23,161 nt of DNA, from positions 1 through 23,161 of the forward strand of contig JAUCBJ010004988.1 in NCBI GenBank assembly GCA_032718475.1, read 5' to 3'. Positions 1 through 7,570 of this stretch are shown here, one piece after another. A model generated the notes under the pieces. That model saw nothing but the letters and a program-made list of their open reading frames with translations. It was not told the origin of the DNA and ran no database searches. The stretch is from Nemertoderma westbladi (lineage: Eukaryota; Xenacoelomorpha; Nemertodermatida; Nemertodermatidae). A program made the position numbers and the translations under genes. How positions within the stretch are numbered: the stretch's first letter is position 1; the number at the start of each line of letters is the position of its first letter.

Positions 1-1
1 T

Positions 2-175
2 CTACTTCTCTGGCAACCAACTCATGGAAAGCGTAGTCGTGGACGACCTGCCATAACATATATAGATCAACTTGAAAGGGATACTGAACTTGGGAGAAAC
101 GAAATTGCGACAACTATGGAGAATCGGGAAGCCTGGAAGGATCTCATTTCCACTGTCCGAGTTCGCTCGACCTAG
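2..175 (+). pseudogene. C-terminal end of a LINE (non-LTR retrotransposon) polymerase
   Basis: An open frame enters from the left edge and ends at TAG 173-175, giving 57 residues. It reads LLLWQPTHGKRSRGRP, then TYIDQLERDT, then TMENREAWKDLI, and ends VRVRST. The order HGKRSRGRP, T-Y-x-D-Q-L, M-x-x-R-x-x-W and a final VRxxST is what I know from the extreme C-terminus of many invertebrate LINE polymerases, downstream of the reverse transcriptase domain. No stop interrupts this fragment, but the catalytic part is outside the window, so whether the copy is intact cannot be judged. The stop codon runs directly into four TAG units (173-184) and then TA, which looks like the simple-repeat 3' tail of such elements. 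The family assignment is firm at the level of LINE; the clade is not resolved. Confidence 0.8.
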
Positions 176-187
176 TAGTAGTAGTAT
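173..187 (+). repeat. TAG microsatellite at the LINE 3' end
   Basis: Four TAG triplets overlap the LINE stop codon and are followed by TA and unrelated AT-rich sequence. This is probably the 3' terminal repeat of the retrotransposon, which would then have almost no 3' UTR. From 188 to 366 I see no gene or recognisable element. Confidence 0.5.
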
Positions 188-366
188 AATTAACTTTATA
201 CTGAAATGCGTTAGAATATTGACGTTCCAATATTGATGCTAAGGCTGTAAGGCTCAGCTCACTCGATATTATTCAACTGGGCCTACTGTACTTCGACAAC
301 TTCGGTTGGTCACAGTAAAGTATAGGATAATAATAACAATAATAATCCATAAAAACCTTCTTTAAT

Positions 367-578
367 ATTTGAATAACGTGGACAGAGCTGCTATAATGTG
401 CAAATCAATCTGATTGGTCAATTCATTGCCTGTTCTTTCTCAACCCAGTCCACCTTATTCAAATTTGAAAAAGGTGGACAACATAGCTGAAAAGGGTGGA
501 GATGCTGTGTGACGCAAATCGCCCGCGATTGGTCTGTCCATTGTCCATGTTTTCTGTGTCCAGTCCACCTTTTTCAAA
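367..578 (+). repeat. Diverged tandem dimer, about 115-bp unit
   Basis: Unit 1 (367-463) and unit 2 (463-578) share TTTGAAtAAcGTGGAC/TTTGAAAAAGGTGGAC, GCAAATC, GATTGGTC and CCAGTCCACCTT in the same order. GATTGGTC (412 and 527) and CCAGTCCACC (446 and 561) are both offset by 115 bp. The unit ends are also inverted relative to each other: GTCCACCTTATTCAAA at 448-463 meets TTTGAAAAAGGTGGAC at 464-479 in a near-perfect 32-bp palindrome. The 464-479 arm is the exact reverse complement of 563-578. Unit 2 alone therefore looks like a tiny element with 16-bp inverted ends, and the pair like a head-to-tail dimer of it. Confidence 0.6.
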
Positions 579-723
579 CACCCTCTTCATATCTACTATC
601 CTTCCAATTACAGAACTATTGGCCTAACCAGTTGACAGATTGGAAGAGCGAATTCCTAGGAAAAAGTGCCCGGGCCGGTGTAACAGACTGAGATAACTCC
701 CCACCAAATATGACTCCCCAGTC

Positions 724-743
724 TTCTCAGCCTAGGCTGAGAA
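724..743. repeat. Perfect 20-bp palindrome
   Basis: TTCTCAGCCTAGGCTGAGAA equals its own reverse complement. It is flanked by ACTCCCCAG on both sides in direct orientation (ACTCCCCAGTC before, ACTCCCCAGTT after). The role is unknown; it could be a hairpin or the centre of a decayed inverted-repeat element. Confidence 0.6.
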
Positions 744-780
744 CACTCCCCAGTTTTCTCCCTATATTTCTTGATTAACG

Positions 781-842
781 GAAAGGAGCAGGTTACAGTG
801 GCGGGCTTTTCTAACCAAAACAATAAACGATAACTCAATAAC
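781..842 (-). repeat. Dispersed repeat, GTTAGAAAAGCC family
   Basis: Read on the minus strand, this block runs TTATCGTTTATTGTTTTGG, then TTAGAAAAGCCCGCC, then TGTAACCTGCTCCTTTCC. The same order of words recurs at 7263-7425 (+ strand, about two and a half tandem copies) and more weakly at 20628-20672 (+ strand). It does not look coding. It is probably a small dispersed repeat of unknown class. Confidence 0.55.
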
Positions 843-1077
843 ATAGGTTACAGTTTTATTTGTGACACCGGAAACTAACCACAACCACTGAATGACTTTT
901 ACGGTATAATAATTGTTATTGTTGTATTTAAATTATAACCTATCATGTCCGATAGCGATACATTCATACAACTCCAAAACAACGCACTCTAACTAGTTCG
1001 ACTAGTTAAAAGGAAGCGAAGTGTCGGTGATCAACATGCCGATGTCCTGTTGTTCTATTCCACTCTAGAGAAGCAGC

Positions 1078-1359
1078 TTGGGCTTGGACTTTCAAAATGG
1101 GCCAAGAATAGCGGTCTCTCAGTTAATCTCAAAAACGGCCTTGCTCATACCTGTTTCAGTTATCCATAACTATGAAACGAGATATTCACAGTCCCAAAAT
1201 TGTTTTAGAGTAAGAAATTCACTTCGTGTGCGTGAACAATCAATTTTCCAAGTTTCACCAATCATCTGGAACAACTTATCCTCATCAGTGCGACAGTCTA
1301 GTACTATAGGTATTTTTAAGCGTACTTTAAAAAATTATCTGTATGATCTTGCTGCTTAA
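1078..1359 (+). pseudogene. C-terminal fragment of LINE reverse transcriptase ORF
   Basis: The frame stays open to TAA 1357-1359. The recognisable part starts near 1140 and reads VIHNYETRYS, then FRVRNSLRVREQSIF, then SPIIWNNLSSSVRQ, and ends FKRTLKNYLYDL. The pattern HNYxTR, a basic stretch, QSI, P-x-x-WN-x-L and F-K-x-x-L-K-x-Y-L is the familiar end of the reverse transcriptase ORF in Jockey/CR1-like LINEs. There is no ATG at the 5' end of this frame. The catalytic reverse transcriptase motifs and the endonuclease are missing, so this is a dead 5'-truncated copy. The first 20 or so codons may be flanking sequence rather than LINE. The exact clade is not resolved. Confidence 0.7.
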
Positions 1360-1446
1360 TTTTAACTTCAATAGGCCCCAATTGCTAATATTTACATTTG
1401 TATTAAGTAGTATTTTGTTTTAATTTAGTATTGTAGTTACTAGTAT

Positions 1447-1835
1447 GGGGCCGTCCAAGTATGACGTCTGCACTTTTCCCCAAAATGTTGACCCCCTCCC
1501 TCCCCTAAATCAGATGTCATCAGATAGGCGTTGACCCCCCCCCCCCCCTCCCCTAAATCAGATTAAAAAAAATTTCGCGTCCTAATCACTGAAACATGGT
1601 GACTGGTAACTGAAACAGAAGGTCGTGCTACGGGCCTTCGGGGGCTTCGAACAATTAAAATAGGCAAGCTATTTACTCTTCTGCTATATCTCTTCTAGCA
1701 CCTATAAATGAACATGCTGACGTCAGATTTTGGCTGACCCCCTCCCCTCCCCTCATCAGCACGTCATCAGATTTTCCCAACCCCCCCCCCCCCCCCCCCC
1801 CCCCTAAAGTGCTGACGTCATACTTGGACGGCCCC
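1447..1835. mobile_element. 389-bp MITE with about 30-bp terminal inverted repeats
   Basis: The left end GGGGCCGTCCAAGTATGACG (from 1447) is the exact reverse complement of the right end (to 1835). The match is perfect for 22 bp and extends to about 30 bp with one mismatch. TAT flanks both ends (1444-1446 and 1836-1838), a likely target duplication. The interior is non-coding and holds several copies of CCCTCCCCTAAATCAGAT and CATCAGAT and a 24-nt C homopolymer (1781-1804). GGGGCCGTCC-type ends with a 2-3 bp duplication fit a Harbinger or ISL2EU-like origin, but that classification is from memory and uncertain. It sits in the LINE 3' UTR. Confidence 0.8.
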
Positions 1836-2021
1836 TATGGGGTGTATGTGTGTGTGTATAAACATGTGTCTGTGTCTTGCCTTTGTGTGTGGATTTGTTA
1901 AGTGTGTGTTAAGTAGTTTTTTGTCCTTCTGAATACTATATTATCGCCAATAATTAAAAAAAAATTATATAGATTAAATAATTATCTTAGTTGTCTTTTC
2001 ATAAGTGTAACTGTGTGTTTT

Positions 2022-2058
2022 GGTGGCTGAATTAATGGGATCTCCTGTCTCAGCCACC
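2022..2058 (+). other. Stem-loop in LINE 3' UTR
   Basis: GGTGGCTGA (2022-2030) can pair with TCAGCCACC (2050-2058), a perfect 9-bp stem with a 19-nt loop. Some LINEs use a 3' stem-loop as the recognition site for their own reverse transcriptase; that role here is inferred from position only. The following TIR element inserted 10 bp downstream of the stem. Confidence 0.5.
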
Positions 2059-2172
2059 AACCACAATACTGCCGTTGTTTGGCAATACACCCTATCTCAA
2101 AATTTTCAAAAAAAATTTTATTTGATCAATTGGGGTAACTTGACACGCTCTTTTCAATGAAACTAAGAAAAG

Positions 2173-2350
2173 TGGGGTGTTCCTTTCACGAAATCGGACT
2201 TTTTAAATCTTAAAACACCCCATGGCAGCATCTTAAATCAACAGCTGCGAGGCAAAACACCCCATAGCTAAATTCGACCATATAGGGTGCTTTGCCTTGT
2301 TAACTCTGTCGACCAAATAACCCTATCCTTGAGTTAGGGTTTTTTGCCTT
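2173..2350. repeat. Left subterminal copies of the TIR core motif
   Basis: Copies of GGCAAAACACCCYAT or parts of it occur at about 2173-2180 (reverse), 2211-2223, 2251-2266 and, inverted, 2284-2298 (GGGTGCTTTGCC). A further CCCTATCC and TTAGGGTTTTTTGCC pair lies near 2321-2348. They resemble the inner half of the 28-bp TIR and are probably binding sites for the mobilising transposase. Confidence 0.55.
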
Positions 2351-2654
2351 GCGCTTTACTTTTAAGCCAATCAATTATTTAAGGAATTGACCAATCAGAA
2401 GTAATATCCTTTGTCATTTAATAATATTTATTTACACTACTTAAAGGTAACTCTGTCTGGCGGGAAATTAATTTTAGTTATTTTAATTTGACCTGGTGCT
2501 AATTAATTTACCCTATCTAGTTATATTGATTTTTGTTAGGAATTTACTCTTTATTACAACCAACAGTGTACTAACAGTCTTGTAAGTTTTAAGGGGAAAT
2601 TGAGTTTGACAATAATGACGAGGAAGAGAATCTGGATACGTTTTTTGGATTTGT

Positions 2655-3972
2655 TATTACATCAGAAGGAGAAATAGGAACTGGGACAAATGGAGTAGTT
2701 GGACGCGGGCTTGAGATGGGTGATGTAGTCGTTGTGTTAGGTACTGGGGAAGCGGAAGGTGAAAAAGATGGAGCTCTTGTTGGAACTGGGGAAGGTGGAA
2801 TGGTTGCTGGAACTGGGGGAGGTAGAATGGTTGTTGGAACTGGGGAAAGTGGAATGGTTGTTGGAACTGGGGAAGGTGGAGTGGTTGTTGGAACTGGGGA
2901 AGGTGGAATGGTTGTTGGAACTGGGGAAAGTGGAGTGGTTGTTGGAACTGGGGAAGGTGGAGTGGTTGTTGGAACTGGGGAAGGTGGAATGGTTGTTGGA
3001 ACTGGGGAAAGTGGAGTGGTTGTTGGAACTGCGGAAGGTGGAGATGTGGTTGGAACTGGTGAATGTGGAGATGTGGTTGGAACTGGGGGAGGTGGAATTG
3101 TTGTTGGAACTGGGATTGGAACGGGGGAAGGTGGAGATGTGGTTGGAACTGGGGAAGGTGGGGTGATTGTTGGAACTGGGGAAGGTGGAGTGGTTGTTGG
3201 AACTGGGGAAGGTGCAGATGTGGTTGGAACTGGGGATGGTGGAATGGTTGATGGAACTGGGGAAGGTGGAATGGTTGCTGGAACTGGGGATGGTGGAGAT
3301 GTGGTTGGAACTGGGGATGGTGGAGTGGTTGTTGGAACCGAGGAAGGTGGCATGGTTGTTGGAACTGGGGATGGTGGAGATGTGGTTGGAACTGGGGATG
3401 GTGGAATGGTTGATGGAACTGGGGAAGGTGGAATGGTTGCTGGAACTGGGGATGGTGGAGATGTGGTTGGAACTGGGGATGGTGGAGTGGTTGTTGGAAC
3501 TGAGGAAGGTGGCATGGTTGTTGGAACTGGGGATGGTGGAGATGTGGTTGGAACTGGGGAAGGTGGAATGGTTGTTGGAACTGGGGATGGTGGAATGGTT
3601 GTTGGAACTGGGGAAGGTGGAATGGTTGCCTGAACTGGGGAAGGTGGAATGGTTGTTGGAACTGGGGAAAGTGGATTGGTTGTTGGAACTGGGAAGGTGG
3701 AATGGTTGTTTGAACTTGGGATGGTGGAGATGGGGTTGGAACGGGGGAAGGTGGGGGTGGGGTTGGAACGGGGGATGGTGGAGATGGGGTTGGAACGGGG
3801 GAAGGTGGGGGTGGGGTTGGAACTGGGGATGGTGGAGATGGGGTTGGAACGGGGGAAGGTGGGGGTGGGGTTGGAACTGGGGATGGTGGAGATGGGGTTG
3901 GAACGGGGGAAGGTGGGGATGTGGTTGGAACTGGGGAAGGTGGGGATGTGGTTGGAACTGGGGATGGTGGTT
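2655..3972. repeat. 27-bp minisatellite, about 49 copies
   Basis: The unit is GGAACTGGGGAAGGTGG followed by AATGGTTGTT, 27 bp. Variants include AGTGGTTGTT, AGATGTGGTT, GGATGGTGG for GGAAGGTGG and, from about 3730 on, a subfamily with GGTGGGGTT and GGAACGGGG. A block of six units (162 bp) is duplicated: 3234-3395 and 3396-3557 are almost identical. Because 27 is a multiple of three and the unit lacks stops in several frames, long proline/threonine/serine-rich frames appear on the minus strand (about 2589-3515) and glycine/valine-rich ones on the plus strand. I treat these as by-products of the repeat. A one-base shortening near 3690 shifts the plus-strand frame. Confidence 0.9.
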
Positions 3973-4060
3973 AAATAAATACCTTTACTTTTTGTATTTC
4001 TTTGGGAAGGAATTAATTTTAGTCATCTCATCATTCTTCATTTTGACTTCTTGTTGACAT

Positions 4061-4240
4061 GGCAATACACCCCAACTCCAGCAAGCTCTAAACTAATAAT
4101 ACGTGATACAAAATGCTCTACAAAACATGCTGGCAGAACAAAAAATCACTGTTTTATACTAGTTTCTATGAAACCAGAACCATTGGTTAAACACCCTATC
4201 TCCAACAAATCAGCTTACATTGAATGGCAAAACACCCTAT
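4061..4240. repeat. Right subterminal copies of the TIR core motif
   Basis: GGCAATACACCCC (4061-4073), TTAAACACCCTATC (4187-4200) and GGCAAAACACCCTAT (4226-4240) repeat the TIR core, all in the orientation of the left TIR. With the left set they show that the motif is repeated through both subterminal regions and is absent from the minisatellite between them. Confidence 0.55.
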
Positions 4241-4600
4241 AATTTTATTTCATCACTTTAATCCCTTTTTCGTCATCTCTCACCATCAATTCTATTAAAA
4301 AAATCTAAGTTAGCCTGTTAAGTTCCCTTAGGACCCATTATCAGCGATTTCTCACAATGTCTTCAATGTTGAATTAGGGGAAACGCGTTTAGGTTAATAT
4401 CTCAAAATGTGTTTTTTTAGGATAGGGTGTATTGCCAAACAACGGCAGAATATGTACTTACATTTTTTTATAATATGTTATTATTATTATTATTGTTTTT
4501 TTTTCTGTAACTCTATATCATGAACCTTATACTTATATATGTTTTATGCAATATTATCTTGTGTATCTTGTGGAAATTGTTAATAAAGTTCAAGTTCAAG

Positions 4601-5152
4601 GCTGTCCTGAAATTACGACGTGGGGGAAGGTTTGCCCAAGAGGATAAGGTTCTCTACAACGGCGAACCGGTGCCAATGGCCACATCCTTGCTCTCCAGCC
4701 CACTGTGTTATTTTGAAAATAAACATTCTCCCATCATAACCTACAATATCACCACCTTCTGGGAGCACCTAACAACCGTAAATATACATAGTATTGATCG
4801 TGTTAAAGCAACATTTAAAGCCGTAGGAGTCTCCCTTAACCGCTTAGTTTATATATGCAATAAGTAACGAACGTTACTTAGTAGAAGAAATAGTGAACAT
4901 GTTCCATATGAGAGAAACAACGTTAACGTGGAACGCAGGAGTGTAAATGTCTGAACTATAAAGTTTATTAATAATTAAGTTTATTATTTAAAATGCATTT
5001 ATGTTTTTATAAATATAAAAACTATAAAAGTCTGTTTAAATTTCTTATTAATAAATTAATTCTTTCAAATTTAAAATGATGTGCCACGTTCTTAAGAAAT
5101 GCGACATTTTCACGTAACAAATGGAATGTGATCTCCAATTATCTTTGTGCAG
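4601..5152 (+). other. Presumed ARIH2 intron with an unassigned open stretch
   Basis: Between the LINE tail and the first ARIH2 exon in the window, one + frame stays open from the LINE tail to TAA 4865-4867. Its non-LINE part starts at about 4602, includes residues EDKVLYNGEPVPMATSLL, and is richer in GC than its surroundings. I recognise no domain, and it does not fit the ARIH2 residues expected upstream. It may be a gene fragment or chance. TAAGTAACG and CGTTACTTA (4861-4880) form a small hairpin around its stop. From 4900 on the sequence is AT-rich with nothing recognisable up to the splice acceptor at 5151-5152. Confidence 0.35.
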
Positions 5153-5418
5153 ATTGGAAGACCCACAGGACGGATTACTACGAATGTAGCAAGTACAGAG
5201 AAAACCCTGATTCTTCTAAGAACTCCAACACGGACGCCAGAGCGGCGCTAAAGAAGTACCTCTTCTATTTCGAGAGGTGGGAGAATCATCGCAAGAGTTT
5301 AGAGTTAGAGAAAGAGACGTTGGCTGGAATAAAGAGAATGATTGAAGAAAAAACCAAGGACGAGGGTACTTGGATCGATTGGCAGTATTTGATTAATGCT
5401 GCTTCGGTATTGGCCCAG
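5153..5418 (+). CDS. ARIH2: ARIH2 (ariadne-2 RBR E3 ubiquitin ligase), exon encoding start of the Ariadne domain
   Basis: ARIH2 is an RBR-type E3 ligase that takes ubiquitin from an E2 onto a RING2 cysteine and works with neddylated CUL5-RING ligases. This exon starts after acceptor TTATCTTTGTGCAG (to 5152), inside a split codon for D (two bases here), and runs 88 further codons to donor CAG|GTTAGT at 5418/5419. Key words are [42 protein letters not shown] and AASVLAQ. They follow the vertebrate ARIH2 sequence just after RING2 almost word for word and are distinct from ARIH1 and ANKIB1. The exon covers the first helices of the Ariadne domain, which holds the RING2 cysteine in an inhibited state. 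The RING1, IBR and RING2 exons must lie left of the window; I searched 1-5152 for the preceding CxxC-rich exon and found none. Confidence 0.93.
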
Positions 5419-5599
5419 GTTAGTACGTACCGGTACGCTAAGTAGTAAAAATGTATCCGTATCTTGTAACATAACCTGAAAACACATCTTACATGTAAGC
5501 AGGCATAATCGTCCTTCCCATTTATAGGAAGCAGACATGCACGGTATATTTTTGACTATGACGCACTTCCAGCGGTTTATATAACTTATTTCATTACAG

Positions 5600-5752
5600 T
5601 GCCGGTACACCCTTCAATACACTTACCCCTATGCGTACTACTCACAAGCCGCCCAACGCAAACAATTGTTTGAGTTCAATCAGGCCGTGTTGGAACGACA
5701 GATTGAACAGTTGTCCTGGATGATAGAGCGAGCCAAGAAAGGCGATAAGGGG
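5600..5752 (+). CDS. ARIH2: ARIH2, Ariadne-domain exon 2
   Basis: This 153-nt exon (51 codons, phase 0 at both ends) follows a 181-bp intron. Its acceptor is TTATTTCATTACAG (to 5599) and its donor is GGG|GTTAGT at 5752/5753. It encodes [14 protein letters not shown], then [20 protein letters not shown] and [26 protein letters not shown] is essentially the ARIH2 signature after the A-A-x-x-L-A block of the preceding exon, and the helix that follows matches the family pattern L-F-E-x-x-Q-A-x-L-E-x-x-I-E-x-LSW. Joining to the preceding exon is in frame with no stop. The next exon is 5.2 kb away because the intron is filled by a foldback element and a minisatellite. Confidence 0.93.
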
Positions 5753-6049
5753 GTTAGTATCCAATCAGATATCAGGATATAGTCAGCAAAGTTAGCTAGT
5801 AAGTGTTGTAGAGTTAACCTGTCGCTGTATCCACACAGACACTGTCACACTAGACTACTGCCTATATTACTATAATTTATAACTGATTCTTATCGCACCT
5901 TTACTTAAACTTGAATTGGTTACAGCGAGTGAACTTGCCATGCTATAAAATCTGAAAGCAGATTCGGAATCAGCATCGTCCAATTGTATAGAAAAGTGTA
6001 TTTTCATATGAACAAATTGATATTTTAAAAATAATGCTTAAACCCACAC
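5753..6049 (+). other. Start of ARIH2 last intron, no element recognised
   Basis: AT-rich intron sequence after the GTTAGT donor. I see no exon, repeat or structural motif of note here. Confidence 0.6.
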
Positions 6050-6690
6050 AATTTGGGGGCCCTTGGAGAGGGGCCCAAAATTTGAGTCAATTTCTTATAG
6101 TGGAAACGCTCTTTTCTTATGCCATGTCAGTCGAATTCTCAAAATTTTCTGAACCTTTGTTGCCCTAGTTTATTCTTAACAAATGTCGTTGAATATATTG
6201 AAAAAAAACATATGCGGGGATAAATAAAATTAATTAAATAACGAAGTTCAATGCAGTCGTACGTAGTCTAATGAAGATAAGTTAAAAAGTTACAAGCTTT
6301 CAGGTTCAGTTGGAACACTTCGGCAGGCGTATATTGTTAAAAAAAATAACGATATACTGTACAGTTGCAACGTCTTAACTTATCTTCATTAGACTAAGAC
6401 TGCAGTGAACTTTTTTAGTTTACTTCAGTTGAACTGCAGTTATTTAATTAATTATATTTATCCCCGCATTTAATGTTTTTTTGTTCAATATATTCAACGA
6501 CATTTATTATGAATAAACTAGGGCAAAGGTTCAGAAAATTTTGAGATTTGGGCAGAAAGTATATTGCGAATGTCAGCACAACAAAGATCTTACAACAAGA
6601 TCTTGACAGAAGAAAATATACAACAAGATCTATAACAAGATGACAAGGGGGCCCCTTCGGGCCCCTTGTTAAGTCGGGGCCCTGGGCAAT
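6050..6690. mobile_element. Foldback (long inverted repeat) element in the ARIH2 intron
   Basis: Left arm 6137-6285 and right arm 6375-6546 are reverse complements through most of their length. Shared words include TCTCAAAATTTTCTGAACC, GTCGTTGAATATATTGAA, GCGGGGATAAATA and AGTCTAATGAAGATAAG. The right arm has an extra block of about 27 bp near 6407-6435. The spacer is 89 bp. Outside the arms, GC-rich hairpin words also correspond (GGGGGCCCTTGGAGAGGGGC at left; AGGGGGCCCC and GGGCCCCTTG at right), so the element may extend to about 6050-6690, with an unmatched insertion of CAACAAGATCT repeats on the right. No coding content. Transcribed within the intron, the arms would form a long hairpin. 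Confidence 0.75.
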
Positions 6691-7262
6691 TGCCCAAAAA
6701 GCCATGCCATAATCAGGGCCTGGCCGCGCTTAAAATTTGTAAAGTTCAATATGCTTGAGCACACCCTAAAAATTGAGATATGATGCTCAAATTTTTTTTG
6801 GTGTGTTTTCTCATGGAATGGACCCAATTGACACCCTTAGCGATCAAAAAATCACATTTTCGATTTTATAGAACCACGCTACTGTCCACCCTTTCCCTAA
6901 CCAGGCGCTTAACCTAAACCTATAAATAGTGTTGATTGATATGGCAACCGTTACCAAGCAATGGATAGTAGTCTCCATTAATTTCCTCGAATATATCAGG
7001 CAACGAACATTCAGACACGCAAACATATAAATAGTATTAAAGGCATTAGGTATTAGGAAGTTGGGTTAGTGAATCAGCTACTGTACTGCAACTCAAAATT
7101 TGGCTAAATATATAGTGAGTTGGTAAGAAGGTGGAGTTATAAGCGACAAATGCTTTTAAGATGATAGATCAAAAAATATATGCAATATACAGTAGTTCGC
7201 ATTCTGGTGTTTCGAGGAAAGTATATTACGGACACTATGGACACTATATTACGGGTCATGGT
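6691..7262 (+). other. ARIH2 intron, no gene recognised
   Basis: A 12-bp palindrome GGGCAATTGCCC lies at the left border (about 6684-6695), followed by CAGGGCCTGGCCGCGC (6714-6729), which resembles a transposon terminus but has no visible partner. The rest is AT-rich with no exon or repeat that I can support. Confidence 0.45.
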
Positions 7263-7425
7263 GTATATTGAATAGTTAGAAAAGCCCGTCTCTGTTACCT
7301 GCTCTCATTCCTCATTGTAACTGTTTATTGTTTTGGTTAGAAAAGCCGCCTCTCTAATCTGCTCCTTTCTCTCAATTGGTAATGTTATCGTTTATTATTT
7401 TAGTTATAAAAGACCGTCAGGGTCA
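7263..7425 (+). repeat. Tandem copies of the GTTAGAAAAGCC dispersed repeat
   Basis: Two and a half copies of a roughly 61-67 bp unit: GTTAGAAAAGCCCGTCTC (7275), GTTAGAAAAGCCGCCTCTC (7336) and GTTATAAAAGACCGTC (7403). Each of the first two is followed by ACCTGCTC or ATCTGCTC, C/T-rich sequence and GTTTATTGTTTT or GTTTATTATTTT. One inverted single copy lies at 781-842. It is non-coding and intronic. Confidence 0.6.
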
Positions 7426-7570
7426 AAATCATTAAAAGTGGTCAAAACTAAACCAAAACATTAGACACTCAATAACTTTTGACTTCCTCGATCGTTTCCA
7501 ATAATTTATATCTTAAAGTGACCGGCATTTTTTGGTGTTATAGAGACCATTTATTACCAATTCCATACCA

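Larger units (their letters stand above)
2069..4448. mobile_element. 2380-bp non-autonomous TIR transposon carrying a minisatellite
   Basis: The left end (2069-2096, starting CTGCCGTTGTTTGGCAATAC) and the right end (4421-4448) are exact 28-bp reverse complements. AATA flanks both sides (2065-2068 and 4449-4452), a probable 4-bp target duplication. Joining the flanks gives plausible uninterrupted LINE sequence. No transposase-like frame is present, so the element is non-autonomous. Inside each end are further copies of the TIR core GGCAAAACACCCTAT in both orientations, as expected for subterminal transposase-binding sites. The centre is a 27-bp tandem array (about 2655-3972). I cannot place it in a superfamily: a 4-bp duplication with these ends does not match one I recognise. 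Confidence 0.8.
1105..4600 (+). mobile_element. 5'-truncated LINE, split by two later insertions
   Basis: The 3' end of a non-LTR retrotransposon can be pieced together from three blocks: coding end and 3' UTR (about 1105-1446), 3' UTR (1839-2068) and tail (4449-4600). The tail ends AATAAAGTTCAAGTTCAAG, with a duplicated TTCAAG as the terminal simple repeat. The 3' UTR contains a stem-loop at 2022-2058. A MITE (1447-1835) and a larger TIR element (2069-4448) interrupt it, each bordered by a short target duplication, so removing them restores continuous LINE sequence. The 5' boundary is approximate because the LINE is truncated there and I found no clear target duplication. It probably lies in an upstream ARIH2 intron. 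Confidence 0.65.

Noticed and set aside
2589-3633. Proline-rich (minus) and glycine-rich (plus) proteins of about 300 residues
   Set aside because: Both arise from a 27-bp stop-free tandem unit and lie inside a non-autonomous transposon; several frames are open at once. Kept only as a low-interest finding.
6448-6705. 85-codon minus-strand ORF
   Set aside because: It lies across one arm of the foldback element and its GC-rich hairpin; the peptide has no recognisable domain.
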